Shown here piece after piece: positions 34,201-45,200 of a DNA stretch of 64,000 nt. Below the pieces are notes generated by a model. That model was not told the origin of the DNA. It searched no databases and saw only the letters and a program-made list of their open reading frames with translations. The stretch's first letter is position 1, and each line of letters begins with the position of its first letter. The position numbers and the translations under genes are program-made. The DNA comes from Chamaecyparis obtusa (Eukaryota; Streptophyta; Pinopsida; Cupressales; Cupressaceae), in the NCBI GenBank assembly GCA_027943335.1, contig BSBK01006022.1, positions 124,001 to 188,000 of the forward strand. The letters run 5' to 3'.

Positions 34201-35106
34201 CACAAGATTGATCCAGATGATGAAAGATGATGAATGAACTTGACGGGGTGACTTACTAAAAATAGATGCTCTCTCCAAGATTCTTGGAGCCCAAACCGGA
34301 AGCTAGAAATGAAAACTGAGAGCATCATTCAACTCCTCTAACTCATCTGAGCTCATCGGAACTATCCATTGACTTACTATAAATAGTAAGTTCACACCAA
34401 AGACCCTCTAAACACCTCGCCAAACCACGAGGATCACAATAATGACCTGGCACTATCAGATCAATGACTTGCAAAAAATGGGGACATTACACGGAAAGTT
34501 GAAGAGCTTCCGATACAACCCAACGTGTGTGCCTAGACCTATATTTTGAAATGAACATGCTCAACTAGAAGGAATGCGATAGTTACCACTTTGTTACCGT
34601 ATGCCAACTCATCTTTTCACATACGCACAAAATACTGGTCGTGGTCTTTTAAAGTCTTAGAAAACATTTCTTGGTCTTTCGCTGTAAGCCAAGAAAGGTC
34701 AATCACGAGCACAACATTGACAGCATGACACATGGTATTTTCTGCAGAGACGTTATCAAAAAACTCTGCAGACATCCTATGTTTTACAAAAGATTTGAGG
34801 ATGCTCCTTCAAGAAAAATCCATGCTAAACTTAGTAAAAAGAATGTAACTCATAAGGCGTGAGTTTTCCACCATTATAAAGATACGCACACTGCACTTGA
34901 AAGGTGTCAACAACCACAATTTTATTACACAGTCCTCTGCTGCCAAGTTCCATATCCTTTTTGCAGGTCCAAAGAGCATGTGTCAAAAACACAGCATATG
35001 ACAAGCACAGAAACAATGGTGACACTTGCTGCATACACGAGTGTCTGAGATGGAACAATTTCGACTCAAGTAGAAACACTTCAACATTAATGACAAAAAT
35101 ACAACA
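31252..35106 (-). repeat. 5' LTR of the Sirevirus-like element, interrupted
   Basis: It is homologous to 20092-21802 on both sides of the 32354-34491 insertion. Without the insert and one TSD copy it is about 1,712 bp, the same length as the 3' LTR. Hairpins with CTACAA loops on the plus strand recur in 31410-31505; the last stem has lost pairing. Confidence 0.92.
32354..34491. mobile_element. foldback element built from inverted LTR ends
   Basis: Both termini read TGTAATGTCCCCA inward. The perfect duplication CGGAA lies at 32349-32353 and 34492-34496. Arms 32354-33064 and 33782-34491 (about 710 bp each) are inverted copies with a few per cent divergence, around a 717-bp unique spacer. The terminus is the same as that of the gypsy LTR at 7870, and both carry the palindromic TATA motif. 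It is therefore LTR-derived, not a classic TIR transposon, and a 5-bp duplication fits a retroviral-type integrase. No coding region is present; the short frame at 33481-33681 is not convincing. Confidence 0.85.
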
Positions 35107-35111
35107 CATCC

Positions 35112-35780
35112 TCCCTTAATGGGCATTCTACTAACTACCTTACAGAAGATTGTCATAATCTGCAGGTCATTGGCTATGAATACATAGAAGGCTGCCTCCT
35201 TCTCTCCAGAACACTCTGCAACATGACCCTGCTGCTGAGGCCCTCCTTGGTTCTACAAAACTTCTAGTTATGACCAAGAGTACCACAATTTGTCGACCAC
35301 AATCCTTCCAACTTGGTGTTGAGTAACAAAGCCATCCTTCCCTTTATCCAAAGATAGAGCTCAACTTCAAAAAACAATTCTGCCGAAAATTGTCAAAAGC
35401 AGCAACAAGAGTGGCATCAAAGTCTTTTATTGGATATACAAACAAATCTAGTATTTTGATTGATGGTATGCCAATAAAGTAATGAATGCTGCCAATATCT
35501 ATTCAAATTATCACTTTCTTATTCTTGATATATGGTGGAAGAGTTAAAGCTTGGAAAATATAATGGAGGATTTACAAACCTCGTGATCAAAATGATAATT
35601 GTTACAACTTTGTACAGATAGGTAGAGAAATGTGTTGGGAGATTTGCCAAGGAATTCATTTGTAAATTTGGCGATTGGTATTAAACTATGTTGCTAGTTC
35701 GGATTTGGGTTCAGATACGGGTTTGAAGAACTGGTTCGTTGGTAGAGCAAAATTTTGAAAAAGGGTTTGGGTTCATTAGT

Positions 35781-35820
<40 letters not shown>

Positions 35821-36040
35821 CAGCCTAGAAGCATGAATTAACATTAGAATGTCACATAAACATCATATAAACAACAAAAATACCATAAACTTGTAATCAT
35901 AGCATCATGACCATACCATTATAGCATCATATACATCAAGTTCAACATCAAAATATTAAAATGATAATATGAGGTTCAAATATCATTGTTTCAACTTTCA
36001 ACAATTGGAACTTTATACTAAGTTTCAATCATCTAATGGA
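35112..36040. other. no intact gene; TA microsatellite
   Basis: The 35130-35340 segment may hold a decayed minus-strand copia zinc-knuckle region (CGTLGHN-like), but this is weak. A (TA)n run occupies about 35784-35816. The rest is AT-rich and unassigned. Confidence 0.4.
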
Positions 36041-36880
36041 TTATTCATTACCAAAATCATCTTCATCATCAATAGCATTTCTGTCCAAGTCCTTAAATGC
36101 AACAACTGCAAGCTGAGAAGTGGAAGCATCCAAATCTGTATGCTGTGCATTTATACTACACATCTTCAACTCCCATTCTTTGTATTCATTTTTCTTGTGT
36201 GAAAGGAGTTGCAAGTTGTAATGCACATATACTAAGTTCTCTACTCTTTTCGATTGCAACCTATTGCACTTTATTGAGTGGATGAAGAATATATGCTCTA
36301 ATTTTTTTTTGAACTAACAACCTATAAAGACAATTCAAAGTAAACAATTAAAATTAAATTATTAAAGTTATAAAATTACTAGCAACCTATGAAGACAAAG
36401 TACATGAAATTTATGAATAAAACTAACTTGTGACATAATTTTGATTGCGAGGGGCTGCAACAATTGGAATCGTTGGCCATGGAAATACCACCAACTATGA
36501 GCATCTTTCTTAAACTGATGATGAAGAGTGTCAATACTTAGACCTCTTGCATTTACAAACTCTATGAACTCATTTGTAATTAAATCTCGCATATCATCAT
36601 CAAGAAAGAATCTAAGCAATGCTGCCTTGTACTCATTAGACACATCTAGATCTTTATATGGTGGATACCTTTCTGACATATCAAGCTATTGTTTGCTATA
36701 ATATTTTGGTGTCAATGCTTAGGCAAGAAAATGTAGAGTAGTGGTCATCTTGTTCCATCTTTCTACAACAATTGCTTGCAATTGTTTGAAGGTTTCCTCA
36801 GAGTCTTGCTCTTTGTCATTTATGATTTTCTTCATTTTCTCAAGCATTGAGTCGATGCCATCATATCGTTACAAAATTTC
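36041..36880 (-). pseudogene. hAT-superfamily transposase, C-terminal part
   Basis: Reading leftward from 36880: a block with VERWNKMTTTLHFLA near 36770-36725, then 36679-36405 with the WW motif (HSWWYFHG) and LAIKIMSQV of the hAT C-terminal dimerisation region. After about 90 bp comes IHSIKCNRLQSKRVENLVYV (36300-36230), the continuation of that domain. An acidic tail ends at 36041. The gap has GTTAGT and TTTATAG-like ends on the minus strand and may be an intron. Two in-frame stops lie near 36690-36720. The DNA-binding N-terminus and catalytic region are missing, so the transposase is dead. Confidence 0.75.
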
Positions 36881-37182
36881 ATTATTCATAAATGAGTAAT
36901 TACAAATGGAGACATCTCCTTATATAGAGAATAATAGAGAACGAAATAGGAACTTTCTAAAGGCTAACAGGAAAATTTCTATGTTATCTAAAAACTAACT
37001 AATAAACTAAATATGCCTAAATGACCATTAAAGACTTGTCACAAAGATTGGGTAGAACTGAAAGACCTCAATTCCATAGAATTGATAGACCAAGGTTGCA
37101 TGACATGCCTTACAATGTTAACTGGAAAGATGGAAAACCAGAATGACAAAACCAAAGGGAAAATGTCAAAGAATAAAAGACT
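36881..37182 (+). pseudogene. pol: left part of a Tat-like gypsy (RNase H segment)
   Basis: The last 55 bases (ending GKMSKNKRL) read directly into the sequence after the 37183-50236 insertion (KQYTNVVWD) to give an RNase H segment of the type seen in the inserted element. This shows that the older gypsy began left of the insertion. Sequence before about 37100 is not clearly coding. AGACT at 37178-37182 is the left target-site duplication. Confidence 0.6.
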
Positions 37183-37926
37183 TGTTGATGTGAGTTTTGT
37201 ACCACTACATAACATATAGCAATTGAAATACTTGATACAGCGTATCAAACACTCAGCCCTCTCTTGAAAAGTATATAAGAATACTCCAAGGTTCCTTACA
37301 CTTGTGGATACTAACTCAGTTAAAATGATGTGATTTGCTGGTAATCACTTGGCGGCCTTACGTATGTTTATCTGGAAATATCTCAACTTCTACTATGATG
37401 GTGATAAGACTTTTAACTTTTGCAACCTTTTCAAATGATCTCTCAATTTATATCACTTTCAACTTCTGATTCTCAACTTCAACTACTAAGTTATTGATTA
37501 CCTCTACTCCTAAGAATGGAAAGATTGGCAAATGGACGGGGATCAAACCAAATGAAAGCATACCAGCGGTGTTACCTCCACAGGTGCAATGATTCTAAGG
37601 AAAGAAGACTAGATTACCACACAAGGCTCCTTGACAAGCCGCCAAGATGCTAGTGGCCTAGTATAGGATCCCTATCAAACATCTACCAATATCACCATGC
37701 AATTAACCATCTATCACTACTCTTCCTTTAACACTTGCTTGAAAATAAAATCTACTTTAACAACTCAATTGAAATGAAATCTATCTCTAACAATTGGAAG
37801 TAGAAACCATGCAATAACACCAAGTGTTCTTAATCACCATGCAAGACACAACAATGATAAGAGAAGCAATTTTGGTATTATATTAGCAACAATTTTCTTC
37901 AACCCTTTACAAATGAGAGTACATGG

Positions 37927-37939
37927 CCTTATATAGAGG
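37927..37939 (-). promoter_or_regulatory. LTR TATA box
   Basis: The minus strand reads CCTCTATATAAGG at the same distance from the LTR edge as in the related LTR at 9971. It is the likely promoter of the element. Confidence 0.5.
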
Positions 37940-39269
37940 CTTGAAATTACAATGAATGGCCAAGATTAAGAGGCAAAACCAATGATCCAGATTGAATCCT
38001 AGAAACCCTAATTAGGGTTACCAACTTTCAACCAATTACATGAGGGCATCAACTTTGTGGGCCAATGAGAAAATTACAATAATTTGTCAACCAATGAGAA
38101 CATAGGACACTTGGCATGATTTGATTGCATGCACATGAAATTGCCACTTCATCAACCTTATCTTATAAAGTTCATTAATCCTTGAGATGAGGTGAAGCTT
38201 TGGATGCTTGAGCTTGTCGTTAGAAATTTTCTCATCACCACTTGAACTTGCTTGTACTTGATGTCCTGACCTCGAAAGGGTGAGGTCTCCATGCACTTGG
38301 GGTAATCCTGCCTTGACCTTGGTGGCTTGCCTGGATGTGAACCTTCTTGCAATTCGAGAGCCTTGCTCTTGGCCACCGCCTTGAAATCAAACTTGACCCT
38401 CTCAACCTTTTAATCACTTTCCTCTTTACTTCAATAATTTGCCATTTTTAACCTTCCTATTTGAGTTTGATTTGCATGCATGCATCCTTGTTTCAATACT
38501 CTTGAGTTTTAGGGGGCACCTGACTTCACCATATCTCCTTGATTGTTCCACAATCCACCCATCACTGAATTCATCAACTTCTTTCATCAATGCCTTCCTC
38601 CTTGGTTAACTCTTGACTGCCTTCAACTGTTTGAACTGCCACAACCTTGCCCTTTTGGCATAAGTACTTGCCTCAACCATAGTGGTGCAATGCATCTCCG
38701 CAAGATTAGATTTGGTTCGACTGGCAAAGCATCACTAGTAGTCTTGCACCCGAATTGAAGAAGTAGGACCCCATGTAGACTTGCTTCCGATTTTGCACTA
38801 TCTAAGTTGCAACTCTAAATTCATGCTAGTGATCCTAATCCAATCAATTTTCCTTAACCATTCTCAATCTCTTCAATAAAATAAAACATCCAAGGATCAA
38901 ACTGTGTACCTTTAGCATAGCTTGGGATTTGACTGAGAAGCACGATGAAGGCGCTGCACTCTGATTTGCAATCTGACTTTGTGAGCCTTGATGACTTGAT
39001 GTAACCAATTCTGTCGTATCATGTCTGTTGCTGGGGTAGACTGAACACTTCCTTACACAAATCCATACTATCTGATCCTCTTTGCCACAGGTGACTGGCT
39101 GTCTCTCAACCTCTCTCTTAATTGAATCATATCAAAGGTACCAATGTTGGTGTCTCCAACGCATTTCAATTTTGAGCGGAAGTTGGAATTGGGTATCATG
39201 ACTTCCTTGTCTCCTATTTCAGCATTAATTCCTTTGGGTCGCTTGCTTGCATTAACATCAGCCATCCTA

Positions 39270-39575
39270 AACTCTTATCACTCCCCGCCTTTTCTACAAT
39301 GCTGGTGAAACTACACTTATCACTCCAATCTTCGCCTAGGGGTGGAATACTACACTTATCACTCCCCGCCGATACCTTAAGATGGACTACACTTATCACT
39401 CCAATCTTCTCCCTAAAATGAAATGCAATAATGCAATCTACACTTATCACTCCCCGCCTTTGCCTTAAGATGGACTACACTTATCACTCCAATCTTCGCC
39501 TAGGGGTGGAATATTACACTTATCACTCCCCGCCGTTACCTTAAGATGGGCTACACTTATCACTCCAAATCTTCG
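39270..39575. repeat. alternating tandem repeat
   Basis: CTTATCACTCC recurs eight times about every 37-50 bp. Its right context alternates strictly between CCGCC and AATCTT, making a dimeric higher-order unit of about 80-90 bp. Confidence 0.9.
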
Positions 39576-39967
39576 CCTAAGATGAAATGCAATGATGAAA
39601 TGCAAGCGAGAACTTGAGGGAAAAAAGCCAATCAAGACAATCGAGTAATCTACTTAATATCCAATTACCTAACTCTACTCTTGAAATTAGTTTTCAACAC
39701 CTAAACTAGCACCAATGAAATGAAAGCAATTAAAGAGAGAGGAAAAGATAGGCCACTCACCAAAAACAAAGCTTGGAATTCCTTCTCCATGTAATTGGCT
39801 TAGCTTGATTCTCAAAAAATTTCTCTCTCCACAAGAAGATCTCCCCTTCTCCAATTCACTCTCAAAATCTGATTGCTATGAATCTTCTATCAATAAATTC
39901 TTCTATTACAAATCTGATTTGCCTCAACTCAAGCTTCTTCTCTTCATCAAACTCTCCAATTTTCGAA

Positions 39968-40095
39968 TTTGCTTTTCGGATCTGCTTTTTCGGACTGCTT
40001 TTTCGCTCTGCTTTTTCGGATTGCTTTTTCGCTCTGCTTTTTCGGACTGCTTTTTCGGACTGCTTTTTCGGATTGCTTTTTCGCTCTGCTTTTTC
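39968..40095. repeat. 13-bp minisatellite
   Basis: About ten units of GCTTTTTCG followed by GACT, CTCT or GATT. On the minus strand they give a Lys/Ser/Glu-rich frame (39862-40254), which is a by-product of the repeat. Confidence 0.92.
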
Positions 40096-40948
40096 GGATT
40101 CCTTTTGCTGCCAAGAGAAAAGGAGAGAAGTGAATGAGATGGTGAAATGAAGTGGGGGAGAGCTCCCCTTATATACCAAATTTTGCCTCCAAAAAAAGCA
40201 AGGCCGACTTTGTAGGAGGGAAAAACAAAAAATTAAAATTGCCAAATTAAACATGAATTAAATGAAATAAATTGCCCAGCCCTAGGAGATTTATTTTAAT
40301 TTAAAATTGGGTCAACCTAGTGCAAAATTATCGGTTTAAATTAGCCAAATCCGAACTTATCATAGGCCCTAAAATTGAAATTTTGAAAAAAGGTCATTTA
40401 GGCCTCCAATATAGTTTTAAACCTTCCCCATTGTAGACCCAATAACTTGCCTTGAATTTCACACCTCTTAGGCCTTAAAATACATTGAATTTAACACACA
40501 AAGGGGCCCAATTTAAATTTCTAAATTACAAACACTTAGCCCAAAAAATATGATTTTAATGCATTTAATCATGACAACCAAAATTAATTTTTTATTATTT
40601 TGCAACCCAAAAATCATTTTGCAATTTAATTTCCATTTGGCAATTTTATCCTTTTTTATTTTTGCAATTTATTATTTCTAATTGGCAACTTTAAATTTAT
40701 TCTTTAATTTCCATTTTTCTCCACCAACAATTTACAAGATTTTCCCAAAAATATCCAATTTCACAATTAAATTTTGAAAATCTCAAGTTATTCAATTTCA
40801 TCAATTTTCAAAATTTAACCAAGTCCAAAATTTGCAATTTTATCCCACCAGATATTAAAATAAAATTTTCTCATCGAATTTCATTTGGCTTGGAGACAAA
40901 ATCGACTATTTAAGAAAATCAACATTTCGCACAAGGTGAAAACAAGCA

Positions 40949-42275
40949 ATACCCCCCCAGGCACTTTAAAAACATCCAAGGTGTAAAATTCTCATTCCAA
41001 AACCTCTAGATCGCCCAAAATTCGCTAAGGCACCCAAACTCTTGGATCTAGGAAAAATTGCCAAGGCTTGCTCAAAAAATTGGGGGTCCCCAAATTTTTT
41101 GGGGCGATGGTGTGAAAACCTCACAACATCTAGCATCAACCCAAAGAAATGTTCCTGAACATTTCAAGAATAAAGTAACTTAGAACAAAGAAGCTCAGGA
41201 CGACCCACCCGAAAATCCATTTAAGGACAAGCACTCAACAAGGGAAAGAACTTTCAAGTTGAACCTAAGCACCCTGACCATAAGTTACTCACGTGTGTGC
41301 AAATGATTCATTCCTCACTCAACAAGAACTTGATAATCTCTCAAATCCATTAGACTTAGCTATTATAATATCCTTACTTCAAAAACATCCTGGATAGAGC
41401 CCCGCTGCCAGTCAGGCGTCCATAGCCCGACGGAGTTATTGCTGTGGCACCACAATCACGGTTCTACCTTTAGTGATTATTTTTATAGCACCGGTAGAGA
41501 TGATTTCACGCCCTCAGAGCCAATTTTCATCTTTTATTCTCACTCTGATATTACTTTTCATTTTTTTTATTTTTCATTTTTTGCATTTTTTTTTTTGATA
41601 TTTCTTTCTCTTCGCTTTTCAATCTTTTGTTTGGCTTGCAGGCAATGAAGTCCGCGGAGGGTTTGGAAGACCACAGTGGCGCTGAAGCAGGTGTATGATT
41701 TTCACTAAGTCCAACTTCACTTCGAAACACCAAGAACTCAGAGCAATTAAGTGTGAGTATAATGTCGTAACCATGTCAAGGGTAACTTAAGAACCTCTAT
41801 CGAGTTCGACTCAAATTTAGTACAAGTCCTACCATAGACAAACGACTAAGCACATCCTAAAATCCCTTGAACTTTGTTAAATATATTCAGGAAATGAACA
41901 AGACAGACTCTAGGTTTTGACACCAAAAATGTAAAAATCTACACACCTCGCCCACGAGTGATAACCCGGACCCCCTTTGCACCTGCAAAGCTCCAAAACC
42001 AAAACAGCTCTCAAACTGAGGAAACTAAAAGATCCCAAGTCAACTGACTTGATGCAAAATAACCTCTGAGTTCCCTCAAACACCTAAGCTAAACAACTAA
42101 AGGAAATCTACTTTAACCAACTGAAAGGAAACTACTCTAACCCTTGGGCCAAGTGGTCCAAGACAAACTCTACTCTAAGAACAAAAAGCAAACTAACCTA
42201 CTGACTGGAAGCACACTAAACTACAACTGGAAGGAAACTACACTACTATGTACAAAAAGGGCTCCAGGTGGAGTC
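40949..42275 (-). other. 3' non-coding region of the Tat-like element
   Basis: It separates the integrase stop (42276) from the putative polypurine tract (about 40949-40960, minus-strand GGGGGGGTAT). No coding frame is convincing. A second PBS-like string (TTTTTGGTGTCAAAACC on the minus strand, about 41910-41926) may mark a relic LTR end at 41927. Long variable 3' regions are a known trait of Tat elements. Confidence 0.4.
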
Positions 42276-45200
42276 CTAAGCCTGGAAATAATGCTTGAGG
42301 AATTGTCCGTTGACAGGCAATGGGACATCCCTACCAGTGAGTGTCTTGAGCTTAAATGCATTATCTCCGATGATTTCAGCAATTTGGAAAGGACCCTTCC
42401 ATAGTTTATCGAATTTGTCATGTTGTCCTTTCTTTTCATGGGCTTTGTCCCAATATAAGACCAAATCAGAGATCCTGAAGGCCTTGTTTTGCGATCTTCT
42501 ATCAAACCAACGTTTCACTACCCCTTGATGTTTTGCAAACTTTTCTAGGGCTTCATCTCTCTTCTCGTCTAATTGCATCAATTGAGTCAACCTGGCTTGG
42601 ACCCTATCTTCATTCTCATCATAGTACTCTTGTATAAACTTCAAGGTTGGGATTTTCAGTTGAATAGGGAACACAGGATCCTGTCCATAAGTTAGATGGT
42701 AAGGGGAAATTCCTATGGACTCTTTAACTCTTGTTCTATCTGCCCACAAAGCATACCTCAACTGAGTGTGCCAATCCCTTGGGTTCCTCTCCAGAAGTTT
42801 TCTAATCACCGTCAAAAGGTTTTTGTTAGTAGATTCAGCTAAGCCATTTCCCTGGGGATAGTATCCTGATGAAAACTTCAAAACAATCCCATGATCAAAA
42901 GCCCAATTATGAAACTTAAAGGAAATGAAAGCAGAACCATTATCACATACAAGAGTAAAAGGACATCCAAACCTTGTAGTGATTCTCTCTTCTAAAAACT
43001 TTATGACGATTTCAGCGGTGCAATTCTTAAAAGCTTGAGCTTCTGACCACCGAGTACAGTAGTCAGTCGCGGTTAGAATATACCTGTGTTGTGCTGAGGA
43101 AGGTGGGTTGATGGGACCAATGAAATCAAGTCCCCACATTGCGAAAGGTCTCACCTCGGTGACTGGTTGTAAAGGCATGGCAGGATTCCTCTCCCTCTTT
43201 GCCGAAATTTGGCAAATATGACAAGTCTTCACATGTTCATGAGTATCTTTGAATAGGGTTGGCCAATAATATTCCGCTCTTAGTATCCAATGTGTTGTGG
43301 CCAAATCTGATCCGTGTCCGGTTCCCCACTTATCATGAAAGTGCTCCAAAATATTTCTGGCTTCTTCTTTCCCAACACACCTTAAGTATATTCCCTCATG
43401 ATTTTGTTTATACAACACTGCTCCTTGTAACATATACCTCTTGCTCTTGAACTTTAATGCCCGCTTTTGTACTGGATTCAAATGTGATGGGCATCGGTGA
43501 TGTAACAAATAATTAACAATGTCCTGATACCATTCATCAGGACGCACATCCTCCAACTCAAATACTTGCTGAACAAGTCCTGGTCCCTCTGATGCCATTG
43601 TTTGTGCCAACTGTTGACCTCTGACCAACTTCATTGGTTGAATTTCTACATCATATTCTTGGATAGTGGCGACCCACTTTCCTCTCCTTTCTCCAAGTTC
43701 ACTTTACATTAATAAGGTCTTCACTGCGATGTCAGGCACAATTGCATATACTTTGCTTCTCAAGATATAGTGCCTGAACTTCTTCATCGCTTTCACCAAG
43801 GCATAAGCCTATTTCTCCACATTTGGATAATTCAATTCTGCTTTTCGAAAGGGTGCACTCATGAAAGCAATCGGATGTTCTTCACCTTCATTTTTCTGGG
43901 TCAATATGGCTGCACAGGCATGATCGGAGGCAAAAGAATAAATGTTGAATGGCCTCTCATAATCTGGACTCACTAGGACTGGTGCATTAACAATAGCTTG
44001 TTTTATCTCTTCAAAGGCTTTCTTCGCTGCTGGAGTCCAATCCATCCTTGCATCCTTTTTTAGCATGCCATTTATTGGCTTTACTATCTCTGCAAATGCT
44101 GATATGAACTTTCTCACAAAGTTGATCTTTCCAAAGAAGGACTTCAGTTCTTTCTTGCTGGCTGGAAGGCCAAGCTTGGAAATAGCCTCCACTCTCTCTG
44201 GATCTATCATGATTCCCTTTTCTGAAATTACATGTCCCAAAAGTTTTCCTTCTGTTACTCCAAACATGCACTTCTTTGGATTCAAAGAAACCCCAAACTT
44301 TCTGCATCTTGTGAAAACTTTTCTCAAATCCAAAATGTGATCCTCTCTATTTTTTGAAAACACCGTGATATCATCCATGTAGATGATGATACACTTATCT
44401 TTTAAATCCTTGAAAGCATAATCCATGGCCCTCTGGAATGTTGCACCAGCGTTGATTAGGCCAAAAGGCATCCTCCTATATGCAAAAGTTCCCCACTTCG
44501 TGGTGAAAGCCGTCTTCAATCTATCTTCTTCTTCTACTATCACTTGGTTGTATCCTGAATACCCATCCATAAACGTCATCATTTGTGCTCCATTTACCAC
44601 TTGCAAAATTTCATCTAGTGATGGCAATGGATAGTTATCCTTCTCTGATGCTCTATTCAAATTTCTGAAATCAACGCATAGCCTTATTTCCCCACTTTTC
44701 TTTCTGACAGGGACAAGATTGGCGACCCACGTTGAGTGCCTCACTGGGAAGATGATTCGTGCATTTAATAGCTTCTTCACTTCCTGGAAAATTAATGGCT
44801 CAAGCAAAGGATTGACAGGCCTCTGCCGCTGTCTAAATGGTTTACTCCCTTCTTTCAATGGGATTGTATGCGTAATGATAGAAGGGTCATATGTCTTCAA
44901 ATCTTCATACCCCCAAGCAATCACATCTGGGAATTCTCTCATCAAACTCAGTATATCAGCTTTCTCCTTGGGTGTACAAACTTTCCCAATGTGGACAATC
45001 CTAGGACTATCCTCTGTTCCAATATTCACCTTTTCGCACTCATCACCCCCTGTAGGTTGATATGATACCTTATTGAACTGACCGAAGTCAAATATTCTTT
45101 CCAGTTCAATCATTCCCCTCGGGATGGTATTTGTCTTTAAGTTCATAATTTCTTCCGGATTGAGTTCTGCTTCTTCATCTATTTCCCCATCAATGATTTG

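Larger units (their letters stand above)
20092..35106 (-). mobile_element. Sirevirus-like Ty1/copia retrotransposon with three nested insertions
   Basis: LTRs at 20092-21802 and 31252-35106 share their whole sequence apart from a 2,138-bp element inserted in the right one. Flanks CACCC (20087-20091) and CATCC (35107-35111) are a target-site duplication with one mismatch. In sense order the element has a 5' LTR, a Met-tRNA PBS, gag with a coiled coil and zinc knuckles, protease, integrase, RT, RNase H, several polypurine tracts and a 3' LTR. Large coiled-coil gag, repeated polypurine tracts and palindrome-rich LTRs are known Sirevirus traits. Later insertions sit at 22453-24570, 27789-29887 and 32354-34491. 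Each open frame contains only a few stops, so the host copy is moderately young. Confidence 0.9.
37183..40948 (-). repeat. 3' LTR of the Tat-like element (inner edge tentative)
   Basis: The outer edge TGTTGATGTGAG is fixed by the TSD. The inner edge is proposed where the minus strand reads GGGGGGGTAT before TGCTTG (40948), giving a 3.8-kb LTR. A TATA box (37927-37939) lies about 750 bp from the outer edge, as in the 9971 LTR. A second TATA-like site at 40166-40178, with a pyrimidine-rich leader on the plus strand, raises the possibility of a nested LTR. A natural mini-palindrome (TTGATAC-AGC-GTATCAA, about 37230-37255) lies near the outer edge. Confidence 0.5.

Noticed and set aside
39862..40254. 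Minus-strand ORF with repeated Lys/Ser/Glu-rich peptide
   Set aside because: It is produced by the 13-bp minisatellite, whose frame returns every 39 bp. There is no independent sign of coding.
41910..41926. PBS-like TTTTTGGTGTCAAAACC as the start of a separate element
   Set aside because: No matching LTR pair or TSD was found, so it is only noted within the 3' region of the gypsy element.
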